Source of the DNA: JOPF136 sp035541255
Lineage (GTDB): Bacteria; Acidobacteriota; Terriglobia; Acidiferrales; UBA7541
DNA: 64,000 nucleotides
Assembly (NCBI GenBank): GCA_035541255.1
Contig: DATKNR010000006.1
Span: 1 to 64,000, forward strand
Reading direction: 5' to 3'
The notes under the pieces are model-generated. The model saw nothing but the letters and a program-made list of their open reading frames with translations, searched no databases and was not told the DNA's origin. This document shows, piece after piece, positions 33,666 through 41,417 of this stretch (positions are counted from its first letter, which is position 1; every line of letters starts with the position of its first letter). Both the position numbers and the translations under genes were made by a program.

Positions 33666-34627
33666 TGCTCCTGCCAGAAGCGTTCGCTCAGGTACTTGTC
33701 GCCCGAGTCGGGAAAAACCGTGACAATCACAGCGCGCTTGCCGCGCGGCAGCCGCGAGGCGATGCGGAAGCAGCCGGCGAGTGCCGCGGCCGAGCTGGGA
33801 CTCGCCAGCAGACCTTCTTCCCGTGCCAGGCGCATGGCCAGCTCGTAGGCCTCTTCGGTGTGGATTTCCAGGTTCTCGTCCGCCACGGCCGGGTCGTAGA
33901 TTTTCGGGACGATGGCAGAAGGCATGTGCTTCCATCCCTCGAGTCCGTGGAAGGGTCCATCGGGCTGAAGGCTGATGCAACGGACGGCCGGGTTGTACTC
34001 CTTCAGCCGGCGCGCGGTGCCCACGAAGGTGCCGCTGGTTCCCAGTCCGGCGGCAAAATGGGTTACACGCCCTTCCGTCTGCGCCCAGATTTCCACCGCA
34101 GTGGTGCGGTAGTGCGCCTGCCAGTTGGCTGGATTGCTGTACTGGTCGGGATAGAAGTAGCGTTCCGGGTCGGCGGCATACAGCTCGCGGACGCGCCGTA
34201 TGGCTCCGTCGGATCCCTCGTCGCCCGGCGTCATTACGAGTTCCGCGCCGAAAGCGTGCAGGATGCGTTTTCGCTCGATGGACGCGCTTTCCGGCAGGCA
34301 CAATTTCACCGCATAGCCCATGGCGGCGCCGAGCATGGCATAAGCGATGCCGGTGTTGCCGCTCGTGGCGTCCAGAATGGTTTTTCCCGGGCGCAACGCG
34401 CCGGAGTGCTCCCCGGCGCGAATCATGCTGAGCGCCGGACGGTCTTTCACCGATCCTCCAGGGTTGTACCATTCCGCCTTGGCGTAAAACTCCACCGGAG
34501 CGAACTCGCGGCCCGCGCGCTCCAGGCGCAGGAGCGGAGTGTTGCCGACGCGCTCCACCAGCGACGCGCCCAACTGCCGGACTTCGCGTGCAGTGACAAC
34601 TCCTGCGGATTGTGTTCCCCCACTCAT
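33662..34627 (-). CDS. cysM: Cysteine synthase CysM (O-phosphoserine-type candidate)
   Basis: 321-residue PLP enzyme of the cysteine synthase family. The PLP lysine is Lys61 in NPGGSVKDR, with the substrate loop TSGNTG and phosphate cup GLGTSGT. Placement before mec, cysO and moeZ in one coupled operon identifies it with the thiocarboxylate-dependent CysM, which in Mycobacterium tuberculosis uses O-phosphoserine and CysO-COSH. Substrate choice here is inferred from the neighbours. The ATG is the first of the operon. Confidence 0.94.
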   Translation of the reverse strand: MSGGTQSAGVVTAREVRQLGASLVERVGNTPLLRLERAGREFAPVEFYAKAEWYNPGGSVKDRPALSMIRAGEHSGALRPGKTILDATSGNTGIAYAMLGAAMGYAVKLCLPESASIERKRILHAFGAELVMTPGDEGSDGAIRRVRELYAADPERYFYPDQYSNPANWQAHYRTTAVEIWAQTEGRVTHFAAGLGTSGTFVGTARRLKEYNPAVRCISLQPDGPFHGLEGWKHMPSAIVPKIYDPAVADENLEIHTEEAYELAMRLAREEGLLASPSSAAALAGCFRIASRLPRGKRAVIVTVFPDSGDKYLSERFWQEQ

Positions 34628-34814
34628 CTTCTTTCCTGCGGATTTTTTGGCCGCCGCGCGAGGAGAAGCGTGCGCGGCTGCCCACGCCTATTGGATGCTA
34701 CAGCGCCACGGAAGCTGCACGAACATGTTGACCACAAGAATAGCAGATTGGGGCTTAAAAGCACAGCAGTGGCTCCCGCGAACCAGGGGCCGTGCAGGCG
34801 AAGCACTGCTGCGG

Positions 34815-34820
34815 TATAAT
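34815..34820 (+). promoter_or_regulatory. Consensus -10 (TATAAT) of the 34830 gene
   Basis: A perfect TATAAT ends nine bases before the ATG at 34830. No Shine-Dalgarno sequence lies between them and no good -35 hexamer is seen, so a leaderless transcript is likely. Confidence 0.5.
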
Positions 34821-34829
34821 GACTCTCCC

Positions 34830-35084
34830 ATGGCTCGAGGCTGGGAAAGCAAGGGAGTCGAAGAGCACCGCGAAACCCAGGCCGAGCCATCCGCACGCCG
34901 TACACGCCCGGAGCGCAGTGCCGAGGAGCAGGAACGCTCGCGTAAGCTAGAGGAGCTGCAGTTGGCGCGAAAACGCATGCTGGCCGACCTGGCCTCCGCA
35001 CGGCATCCCCGCCACCGCGAACTTCTGGAACGAACCGTGGCCGATCTCGAAGAGCGCATTCGCGCGCTCGGCGGAGTGATCTAG
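34830..35084 (+). CDS. Small charged coiled-coil protein
   Basis: 84-residue protein of unknown function. It is highly charged (many Arg and Glu), and residues 30-80 are strongly helical with heptad-like spacing (EELQLARKRMLADLASA, then LERTVADLEERIRALG), so a short coiled coil is likely. It starts just after a perfect TATAAT and is followed by the next gene after three bases, which suggests a two-gene operon. No family recognised. Confidence 0.75.
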   Translation: MARGWESKGVEEHRETQAEPSARRTRPERSAEEQERSRKLEELQLARKRMLADLASARHPRHRELLERTVADLEERIRALGGVI

Positions 35085-35087
35085 CCC

Positions 35088-35528
35088 ATGTGGTACGTCA
35101 ACGAACGCTTCACGAAGGAGCAGATGGACACGCTTCCGCGTGCCGGCTTCGCCGTTAACTCGACAGGGGGCGTGGTGCGGGTGGAGCGCTCCGGGTGCGG
35201 CGCGGAATTCCGCCGCACGCCCGATGGCCGGTATGAAATGACGGAACTGCCCACGGTGATATCCGGCGGGCTGTTCACGCGGCTGTGGGACGCGGGCTAC
35301 CAGAAATTCCTGGTGCGCTCGGATGGAAAAAAACTGCCCGCACTGGCCGAGCAGCTCGTGAGCCTTCGCAAATTCAATGAAGATCTGCGCAGCGTGCTCG
35401 GGCTGCCCACGTTTTACAACGAGGCGCTGGGCTCGGTGTGCGAGCTATCCGCGTACGACCGCGTGAAAGGACGTCCCGGCGACGTTCCGGACGATACGGT
35501 GGGGGCCAAATCGGGAGCGGCCCACTGA
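35088..35528 (+). CDS. Hypothetical protein
   Basis: 146-residue soluble protein of unknown function, three bases downstream of the coiled-coil gene. It has a beta-rich N-terminal half (WYVNERFTKEQMDTLPRAGF, VVRVERSGCGAEFRRTPDGRYEM), a central DAGYQKFLVRSDGKKLPALAEQL and a Ser/Gly-rich end. Even codon use and tight spacing support a real gene. I do not recognise a domain. Confidence 0.72.
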   Translation: MWYVNERFTKEQMDTLPRAGFAVNSTGGVVRVERSGCGAEFRRTPDGRYEMTELPTVISGGLFTRLWDAGYQKFLVRSDGKKLPALAEQLVSLRKFNEDLRSVLGLPTFYNEALGSVCELSAYDRVKGRPGDVPDDTVGAKSGAAH

Positions 35529-35546
35529 TTCGACTGTCTCGCCGGT

Positions 35547-36026
35547 CTAGCCACGCGGCGCCTCAGCTGCCCTCGCCAACTGGCGCCGCATCTGCGCCAC
35601 ATCCAGCCGATGTTTGGCAGCCTTTCTCGTGCCCAGGAAAAGCACGGGAACGTCGTTGCCATAAAGCGCGCGCAATTCTTCGTCGCCATCCACGTCTATT
35701 TCCACCAGCCGGGCGCCAAATTCGCGCAACAACGGAGCCAGGCTCCCTTTCATTTCTTCGCATAAATGGCAGCCCGCGCGGGTATAGAGCGTGAGATCCA
35801 GCGGACCGGCCAGCGCCAGGCGTCCCGCCTCGGTTCGACGGAAGGCGGTTCCGCCCGCCTCCTGTACAAGGAGTTTTTCTCGCAGCAGGTCGTCGAGCAC
35901 GCCGAGGCAGGTCTCGCGGCATAGGGCTCCGTTCTGGGCCAATGCGTCTTCCAGTGCGGTCCGCGGAACCACAGGAGCGCGCTCCCTGTCGAATACCTCC
36001 AGCGCCGGCCGCGCGATAGGATTCAT
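35547..36026 (-). CDS. Glutaredoxin-like protein with helical N-terminal domain
   Basis: 159-residue protein. The last 85 residues (LTLYTRAGCHLCEEMKGSL onward) are a glutaredoxin/DUF836-type thioredoxin fold with the active-site CHLC and a DVPVLFLG cis-proline strand. The first 70 residues are helical, with ALCRETCLGVLDDLLREKLLVQEAGGTAFRRTEAGRLAL resembling a winged-helix module. Two extra cysteines (ALCRETC) lie there. This may be a redox-linked regulator; alternatively the N-terminal part is only a structural add-on. A TATAAG hexamer is 11 bases upstream of the ATG. Confidence 0.8.
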   Translation of the reverse strand: MNPIARPALEVFDRERAPVVPRTALEDALAQNGALCRETCLGVLDDLLREKLLVQEAGGTAFRRTEAGRLALAGPLDLTLYTRAGCHLCEEMKGSLAPLLREFGARLVEIDVDGDEELRALYGNDVPVLFLGTRKAAKHRLDVAQMRRQLARAAEAPRG

Positions 36027-36037
36027 CGCTTACAAAT

Positions 36038-36043
36038 CTTATA
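36038..36043 (-). promoter_or_regulatory. -10 hexamer of the glutaredoxin-like gene
   Basis: TATAAG on the minus strand, 11 bases before the ATG at 36026. It lies in the 77-base divergent region shared with the receiver-domain gene at 36104. Confidence 0.38.
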
Positions 36044-36103
36044 CTTGCAGGTGTCGGGCTGCCAGCCTCCGCAAGCGAGGCTTCAGGCGGGGAGACGGAA
36101 CGG

Positions 36104-36460
36104 ATGGGACGAGTTCTCGTACTCGTGGACGATCTTTTTTTTCGCGCAAAGGTTGTGGAGACGGCGCGACTGGCCGGCGTGGACCTGGCCTGCTTTGCGA
36201 CGCCCGAAGATCTTGTGGATGAGGCCCGTGCACACCCGCCGGCGCTGGTAATCGTGGACCTGAATGCGACGCACGATCCCTTTCCGGCCATCGAGGCGCT
36301 CGCTCCAGGCAACTCCATGCCGCTCGTTGCCTTCCTTTCTCACGTGCAGACCGAATTGGCAGAGCGAGCGCGCCGGGCGGGATGCACTGGGGTCATGCCA
36401 AGGTCGAAATTCTCGCAGGAACTGCCCGCCATTCTCGCCCGAGCGAAACTCGCGCCATGA
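36104..36460 (+). CDS. Stand-alone response-regulator receiver domain
   Basis: 118-residue protein with the size and key residues of a CheY-like receiver: acidic pair Asp9-Asp10, phospho-acceptor candidate Asp52 in VIVDLN, Ser79 after the fourth strand and Lys102 in PRSKF. No output domain. Sequence around these residues is divergent, so it may signal by protein contact or may no longer be phosphorylated. The stop overlaps the start of the next gene by four bases (ATGA). No histidine kinase is nearby. Confidence 0.72.
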   Translation: MGRVLVLVDDLFFRAKVVETARLAGVDLACFATPEDLVDEARAHPPALVIVDLNATHDPFPAIEALAPGNSMPLVAFLSHVQTELAERARRAGCTGVMPRSKFSQELPAILARAKLAP

Positions 36461-37377
36461 AACCCTGCCGCATGCCGGCAATTGCGGCGGTGCTCTCGCT
36501 TGTGGCCGCGCTGTCTTTGCCTGCGGCGGCGCAGGAGGGAGCCAAACCCGCGGGCGCAAGATCGCCCGCCGCCACGCTCGCCGACGCGCTGGCCGCTGCA
36601 TGCCGGCAGCAGGCCGGCGACTTTGCGCGTTACCTGCCCGAGAGCAGCGCGGACGCCTACCGAAACCTCCCGCAGGTGCAGCAGCGCGAGCTGATGCGTC
36701 GTATGGTTGCCGTGCGCGAACCGGGGAGTCCGCTGCTATCCACCTCCAATGACGGATTGCCGGTTCTGCGCTGCTCCTCCAGCTCGGAAACCACACAACT
36801 GCGCATGGTGCGCGAGCGTGTGGCGGGCAACCTGGCATTTGTCACCGTGACGGTTCCGAGCGGCCTCACTGCCGATTTCGGACTGGTGCGGGATCCCGGG
36901 GGCTGGCGGCTGATTTCGCTTGGCTTGCTAATGCTGGACATTCCCGAGCTGGTGAAGGAGTGGGCCGTCCAGGAAACCATCGCGCGCGAGCGCGTGGCGG
37001 TGGATCAGATGCGCCGCATCGCCGATGCCGTGGAGACCTTTCATCGTGCCTTCGGAAGCCTGCCCGAGACGTTGGCTCAGCTGGGACCCGCGCCGAAGGA
37101 CGGCATAACGCCCGACACCGCGAACCTGATCGACGCCGAACTGGCTGCCGGGAAGAAAGCGAATTATTCGTTCCGGTACCGCGTGTACAGTTCCTCGCGT
37201 GAATCGGATGTTCGATACGAAATCATTGCCACTCCAACCGAGTACGGTCCCGGCGGCAAGCGATCGTTTTATCTGGATTCGAACGGCGTGCTGCGTGGCG
37301 CGGACAAAAACGGCGACGTGGCCGGCCCGGACGACCCCCGCCTGGACCGGAATCTGGAGGAGATTTCCGAGCAGTAG
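36457..37377 (+). CDS. Exported protein with pseudopilin-like C-terminal domain
   Basis: 306-residue protein. Residues 1-25 are a signal peptide ending PAAAQE. Residues 30-175 are a soluble domain of unknown type. Residues 185-300 resemble the globular part of type II secretion pseudopilins (MRRIADAVETFHRAFGSLPETL, then LAAGKKANYSFRYRV and GKRSFYLDSNGVLRG), but the usual pilin prepilin-peptidase site and N-terminal helix are replaced by an ordinary signal peptide. Translationally coupled to the receiver gene. Role unknown; perhaps a periplasmic partner of a pilus or secretion system. Confidence 0.72.
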   Translation: MKPCRMPAIAAVLSLVAALSLPAAAQEGAKPAGARSPAATLADALAAACRQQAGDFARYLPESSADAYRNLPQVQQRELMRRMVAVREPGSPLLSTSNDGLPVLRCSSSSETTQLRMVRERVAGNLAFVTVTVPSGLTADFGLVRDPGGWRLISLGLLMLDIPELVKEWAVQETIARERVAVDQMRRIADAVETFHRAFGSLPETLAQLGPAPKDGITPDTANLIDAELAAGKKANYSFRYRVYSSSRESDVRYEIIATPTEYGPGGKRSFYLDSNGVLRGADKNGDVAGPDDPRLDRNLEEISEQ

Positions 37378-37419
37378 CCTGCCTGTGCACAGCCGCCCAC
37401 TTCCGGCCCTCGGTTCAGC

Positions 37420-37425
37420 TATAAT
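37420..37425 (+). promoter_or_regulatory. Consensus -10 (TATAAT) of bioY
   Basis: Perfect TATAAT 21 bases before the bioY ATG at 37447, followed by CTCTCGGAGGAG as ribosome site. The -35 region has no clear hexamer. Confidence 0.45.
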
Positions 37426-37446
37426 CTCCGCTCTCGGAGGAGACTG

Positions 37447-38043
37447 ATGATTCGCACTCTTACGGAAGTTCTCCGCCGCAGCCCGGGCGAGAGTTTGGGC
37501 TGGCTGACTCATTTGGCCGGTAGCCTGCTCCTCGCCAACGCAGTTCTGGTGGTCTGCTCCAAGATTTCCTTCCCCCTGCCGTGGACACCGGTTCCGCTGA
37601 CGCTCCAGACCTTTGGAGTGCTGCTGATTGCCGTGCTGTTTGGCGGGCGAGCCAGTTCGCTGGCCGCACTGCTCTATTTGGTGGAGGGCGCGGCGGGGCT
37701 GCCCGTCTTCCAGCCGTTTGGGGCGCCGGCAGCGGGACGATTCTTCGGCCCCACTGCCGGGTATCTGCTCGCGTTTCCCGTGGCCGCATTCGCGGCTGGG
37801 CGGCTCATGGAAATGGTCTCCGGGCGCGCAGGCTCTGTTCGACCGCTGAGCCGCTGGCTGTCTGCCGCGGCGGCCCTGCTGCCGGGTGAGGCCATCATCC
37901 TGCTATGCGGCTGGGCATGGCTGGCATCGTATGTAGGCGCAGCGGATGCTGCGCGCCTGGGCGTGGCCCCCTTCCTGGCGGGCGATCTGCTGAAACTGGC
38001 CGCGGTGGCCTCAATCGCTCGCGCACTGCCGGCGAGAAGCTGA
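37447..38043 (+). CDS. bioY: Biotin transporter BioY
   Basis: 198-residue inner-membrane protein with about six helices. It carries the BioY substrate-binding signatures: PLPWTPVPLTLQTFGVLLIAVLFGG and the AGRFFGPTAGYLLAFP region. BioY is the S-component that binds biotin, either alone or with an ECF module; no ECF ATPase genes are nearby. Strong GGAGGAG site and TATAAT upstream. The solitary gene suggests biotin import supplements or replaces synthesis. Confidence 0.93.
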   Translation: MIRTLTEVLRRSPGESLGWLTHLAGSLLLANAVLVVCSKISFPLPWTPVPLTLQTFGVLLIAVLFGGRASSLAALLYLVEGAAGLPVFQPFGAPAAGRFFGPTAGYLLAFPVAAFAAGRLMEMVSGRAGSVRPLSRWLSAAAALLPGEAIILLCGWAWLASYVGAADAARLGVAPFLAGDLLKLAAVASIARALPARS

Positions 38044-38056
38044 GCGCCGCTTTCCA

Positions 38057-39136
38057 ATGCGACGCATGACTCCCCGGCGGGGACAAACCTCTCGTCGCGC
38101 CTACCGCGCGGCAGGCATCCTTGCCTTCTTGCTGATCGCTCAGGCGGCAACGGCGCAGGTACCCCAGCCTGTGATCGGCACGAACGCGCGGCCGACCGTC
38201 ACCGTGCCGCGCGGGCCGCTTCCCGTCTTCGCTCTTTACAGCAGCTTCTGGGTAAACCTCCATCACTTGTTGTACGAGCAGGCACGGCTGCGCACGGAAC
38301 GGCCTGTGGTGCGCACGAAGTCCGATGCTGTGAACGCGGCCCGCACCCCGCTCTCGCTCGATGAGCTAAACGACCAGGAGCGCAAGGATTGGAATTCCGC
38401 AGTGGACGAATACGAGGTGAAACTCGCGCCGCACGATCTTCTGTTCGATGAAGACATGGTGCTGATGAACAACCGGCTGTCCGAGATGGGAGATAGCGAT
38501 ATGGCGAGTGCCACCGGATTCCGCACGGGCATCATCGCCGCGCTGGCAAAGGCCGCGCCCATCTACCGGGCCCATTGGTGGGCCGCAGACGATCATGCCA
38601 ACCGTGTGTGGATTGACGCCGTGGCTCCACTGGTGGAGGTGCTGGGGGCAACCATCTCGCGCCGGCTCTCCACCGTCTACCGTGCGCCATGGCCACGAGG
38701 CCCGATTCACGTGGACGTGTGCGCGTACGCGGGAGTATTTGGCGGGTATACCACGCTCGATCCACTGCATATCACAGTATCCAGCCGCGACCCGCGCAAT
38801 CAGGGGTTCGCCGCGCTGGAGCTGCTGTTCCACGAGGCATCCCATGGCCTGGCCGACCCGTTGCGCGATGCTCTGGACCGCGAATTCCAGGCCCGATCGA
38901 AGCCCATACCCCGCGATTTGTGGCATGCGCTGCTTTTCTACACCACCGGCGTGGTGGTGAAACGAATGCTTTCCGACTCCGGGCACGAAGCGTATAAGCC
39001 CTACGCCGAGCAAAATCACCTGTATGAACGAGACTGGGAGACGTATCAGAAGGCTCTGGACCGCGACTGGCTGCCCTACCTGAACGACAAGCTGGACTAC
39101 TCGGTTGCTATCAAACGCCTGGCCAGCGACTTGTAG
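38057..39136 (+). CDS. Exported HExxH-containing putative metallopeptidase
   Basis: 359-residue protein with an N-terminal signal segment (about residues 15-34, ending ATAQ). It contains LLFHEASHGL, an HExxH zinc-binding motif followed by a long helical region, which suggests a metallopeptidase-like fold; a third ligand cannot be fixed, though the E in GFAALELLFHE and downstream acidic residues are candidates. It lies 13 bases after bioY. I do not recognise the family; similar exported proteins of unknown function occur in Acidobacteriota. Confidence 0.78.
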   Translation: MRRMTPRRGQTSRRAYRAAGILAFLLIAQAATAQVPQPVIGTNARPTVTVPRGPLPVFALYSSFWVNLHHLLYEQARLRTERPVVRTKSDAVNAARTPLSLDELNDQERKDWNSAVDEYEVKLAPHDLLFDEDMVLMNNRLSEMGDSDMASATGFRTGIIAALAKAAPIYRAHWWAADDHANRVWIDAVAPLVEVLGATISRRLSTVYRAPWPRGPIHVDVCAYAGVFGGYTTLDPLHITVSSRDPRNQGFAALELLFHEASHGLADPLRDALDREFQARSKPIPRDLWHALLFYTTGVVVKRMLSDSGHEAYKPYAEQNHLYERDWETYQKALDRDWLPYLNDKLDYSVAIKRLASDL

Positions 39137-39410
39137 GGCGGCGCAACTCACCGCTGTATCCCCGCCGAGCCACCAAGGCGTCCGGACCGTCTTCATCCCA
39201 GTCGAACGGCTCGCGGCAACGCGGGTCCTGTGGATCGCTCGATTGTCGCCTCTGGCCATGTGTGCTACGCTCACTTCCGTCCGCCGGTCTCACATGCATC
39301 TGTGATCACCCGGCCCGGCGCGGCGGGCCCCTTTGCGAACTGTCCTTGCTCCCTTCCGGGATCGTTCCAGGTGCCGGACCGCCGTTGCCGGCTCACGCGG
39401 ACACACGACC

Positions 39411-40343
39411 ATGGAAGAAATGAGCGGCGGTTCGCAACCGGAGGGGGCCCGGCAGAAGCAGGCTTTGACTGCCGCGCGAGGCCCGGAGACCTGGGACCTG
39501 ACTCTGGCCCACTCTCCCGACTCCGACGACGCCTTCATGTTTTACGCCCTGGCCACCAACAAGGTGCGCGTCCCGGGGCTGCGGTTTACCCACACGCTTT
39601 CCGACATCGAAACGCTGAATCAGGCTGCGCAGGAGGAGAAGTACGACGTCACGGCGATCAGTTTCTCCGCCTACCCTCTGCTGGCCTCGAAATACGCCCT
39701 GCTGGATTGCGGATCGAGTTTCGGCGACGGCTATGGCCCGCTGGTAGTCGCCTCGCGTGCGCTGAAGCCTGCGGACCTGGCCGGCAAACGGATCGCCGTG
39801 CCGGGCATGCTCACTTCGTCGTACGTGGCGCTGCGGTTGCACACGCCGAAGTTCGATCCGGTCCCCATCCCCTTCGACAAAATCATCGGCGCGGTGAGCA
39901 ACGGTTCGGTGGAAGCGGGCCTCCTGATCCACGAAGGCCAACTGCTGTATCACAATGCCGGCTTGCACCGGGTGATCGACCTGGGAGTGTGGTGGCGCGA
40001 ACAGACCAGTCTGCCGCTGCCGCTGGGCGGCAATGCGGTGCGCCGCGCCCTGGGCCCGGAGGTGGGACGCCGGGTGGCGCGCGCCATCCAGGAAAGCGTG
40101 CAGTTCGCCCTGGATCACCGCGAGCCCGCGCTCTCCTATGCACTCCAGTTTGCCCGCGACATGGATTATGATCTGGCGGACAAATTCGTGGGCATGTACG
40201 TAAACTCCTGGACCCTGAGCATGGGAGAAATCGGGCGCAGCGCCGTGCGCGAACTGCTGGCTCGCGGCCACGATGCTGGTGTGCTTCCATCGCTGCCGTC
40301 CATCGATTTTGTGTCCCTGCTGCCCGACGGAGCGCAATCCTAG
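39411..40343 (+). CDS. mqnD: 1,4-dihydroxy-6-naphthoate synthase (MqnD)
   Basis: 310-residue enzyme of the futalosine route to menaquinone; it converts cyclic de-hypoxanthine futalosine to 1,4-dihydroxy-6-naphthoate. The family signature LAHSPDSDDAFMFYALA is near the start, with YDVTAISFSAYPLL, GYGPLVVA and IAVPGMLTSSYVALRL of the periplasmic-binding-like fold. I chose the ATG at 39411; the open frame upstream is not conserved. No other mqn gene is in the window. MqnA is a close paralogue, but the SPDSDDAFMFYAL motif favours MqnD. Confidence 0.9.
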   Translation: MEEMSGGSQPEGARQKQALTAARGPETWDLTLAHSPDSDDAFMFYALATNKVRVPGLRFTHTLSDIETLNQAAQEEKYDVTAISFSAYPLLASKYALLDCGSSFGDGYGPLVVASRALKPADLAGKRIAVPGMLTSSYVALRLHTPKFDPVPIPFDKIIGAVSNGSVEAGLLIHEGQLLYHNAGLHRVIDLGVWWREQTSLPLPLGGNAVRRALGPEVGRRVARAIQESVQFALDHREPALSYALQFARDMDYDLADKFVGMYVNSWTLSMGEIGRSAVRELLARGHDAGVLPSLPSIDFVSLLPDGAQS

Positions 40344-40367
40344 CGCCCTCGGGCCCGCCGACCCGCG

Positions 40368-41417
40368 ATGGACCTCATACTCGCCAGCGCCGGAAGTTAC
40401 CCTCGAAGCGGCCCAGGCGACGACCTGCAAGTGCTCGTACGCGTGCGCGAGGCTGTGGCGCGCGGCGAACAGACCGCCGCCGACCTGTCGTACGCCGAGA
40501 ACTTCATGGTGCGGCGCGCCATTGAGGAGCAGGTAGCGGCGGGAATCGAGCTGGTAACGGACGGCCTGACGCGCTGGTGCGATCCCATCTCTCACCTGGC
40601 TGGAAAACTGGAAGGGGTCGAGTTGAATGCCGAGCGCCCGCTGCCCGCCGGCTCCGGCAGCTACCGCGTGCCGCGCGTCAGCAAATGGCCGGCGCGCCGG
40701 GGTCCGTTGCTCGCGGAGGAATATCGTTTTGCCTGTAACGCCCTGGGCGCCGTGGTAACGCCAAAGGGAAAAGCGGGCAAACTGGCCGTGAAAGCTGTTC
40801 TCTGCGGGCCATTCACGCTTGCCAAGCTCTCCGATGCCAGCGACGCCGCGATTACGCCGCTCGATGTCCGCACGGCAGCGTTTGCTGAAGCGCTGTCTGC
40901 GGAAGTAAGCGCCCTGGCGGAGGGGGGCGCGGAGCACATCCAGGTGGATGAGCTGGCGCCAGTGGAGCAGGTGGCGGACTGGACCGCGCTGCGCGCCGGA
41001 ATCGCGTCGCTCGCCACGGCGCGCGATGCCGCCCGAAAGCTCGGCCGTCGCGTGGAACTCACTGTGTTCCTGCACGCTTGCGGCGCCGCAGCGCACTGGG
41101 ACGCAATCTTCGATCTTCCGGCCGACGTGGTGGCGCTTGACCTGGCCGGCAATGGGGAACTCTTGGACCGCCTTTCCTCCTCGGGCGCGCCGAAGCCCGT
41201 GCATCTGGGTCTGGTCAGCGGGCGCAGCGCTGAACTGGAAGACGCGCCCGGCCTTGCCCGCCGGGTGGAGGCGATACTCCCGAAACTTCCAAAGGGGCGG
41301 ACGTATCTGGGCCCCACTGGGGGGCTCGATGGACTGCCGCGTGATTGCGCGCGCGCGAAACTCCAACTCCTGTCCCGCGTTCGCGAACTGATTGCGGGAC
41401 GCGCATCTTCGTTGTGA
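40368..41417 (+). CDS. MetE C-terminal-like (cobalamin-independent methyltransferase) protein
   Basis: 349-residue protein corresponding to the catalytic C-terminal half of cobalamin-independent methionine synthase. Zinc ligands are visible as FLHACG (His and Cys) and RDCARAK (second Cys), with IQVDELAP as the active-site strand and GSYPR at the start. It lacks the N-terminal half of MetE (about 750 residues), so it may use another methyl donor, as core-MetE proteins do. The stop overlaps the GGT start by four bases (GTGA). Confidence 0.83.
   Translation: MDLILASAGSYPRSGPGDDLQVLVRVREAVARGEQTAADLSYAENFMVRRAIEEQVAAGIELVTDGLTRWCDPISHLAGKLEGVELNAERPLPAGSGSYRVPRVSKWPARRGPLLAEEYRFACNALGAVVTPKGKAGKLAVKAVLCGPFTLAKLSDASDAAITPLDVRTAAFAEALSAEVSALAEGGAEHIQVDELAPVEQVADWTALRAGIASLATARDAARKLGRRVELTVFLHACGAAAHWDAIFDLPADVVALDLAGNGELLDRLSSSGAPKPVHLGLVSGRSAELEDAPGLARRVEAILPKLPKGRTYLGPTGGLDGLPRDCARAKLQLLSRVRELIAGRASSL

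Noticed and set aside
33666..34685. Upstream extension of the JAMM protease to 488 residues
   Set aside because: The extension runs through cysM in another frame; the ATG overlapping the cysM stop gives a normal-size Mec.
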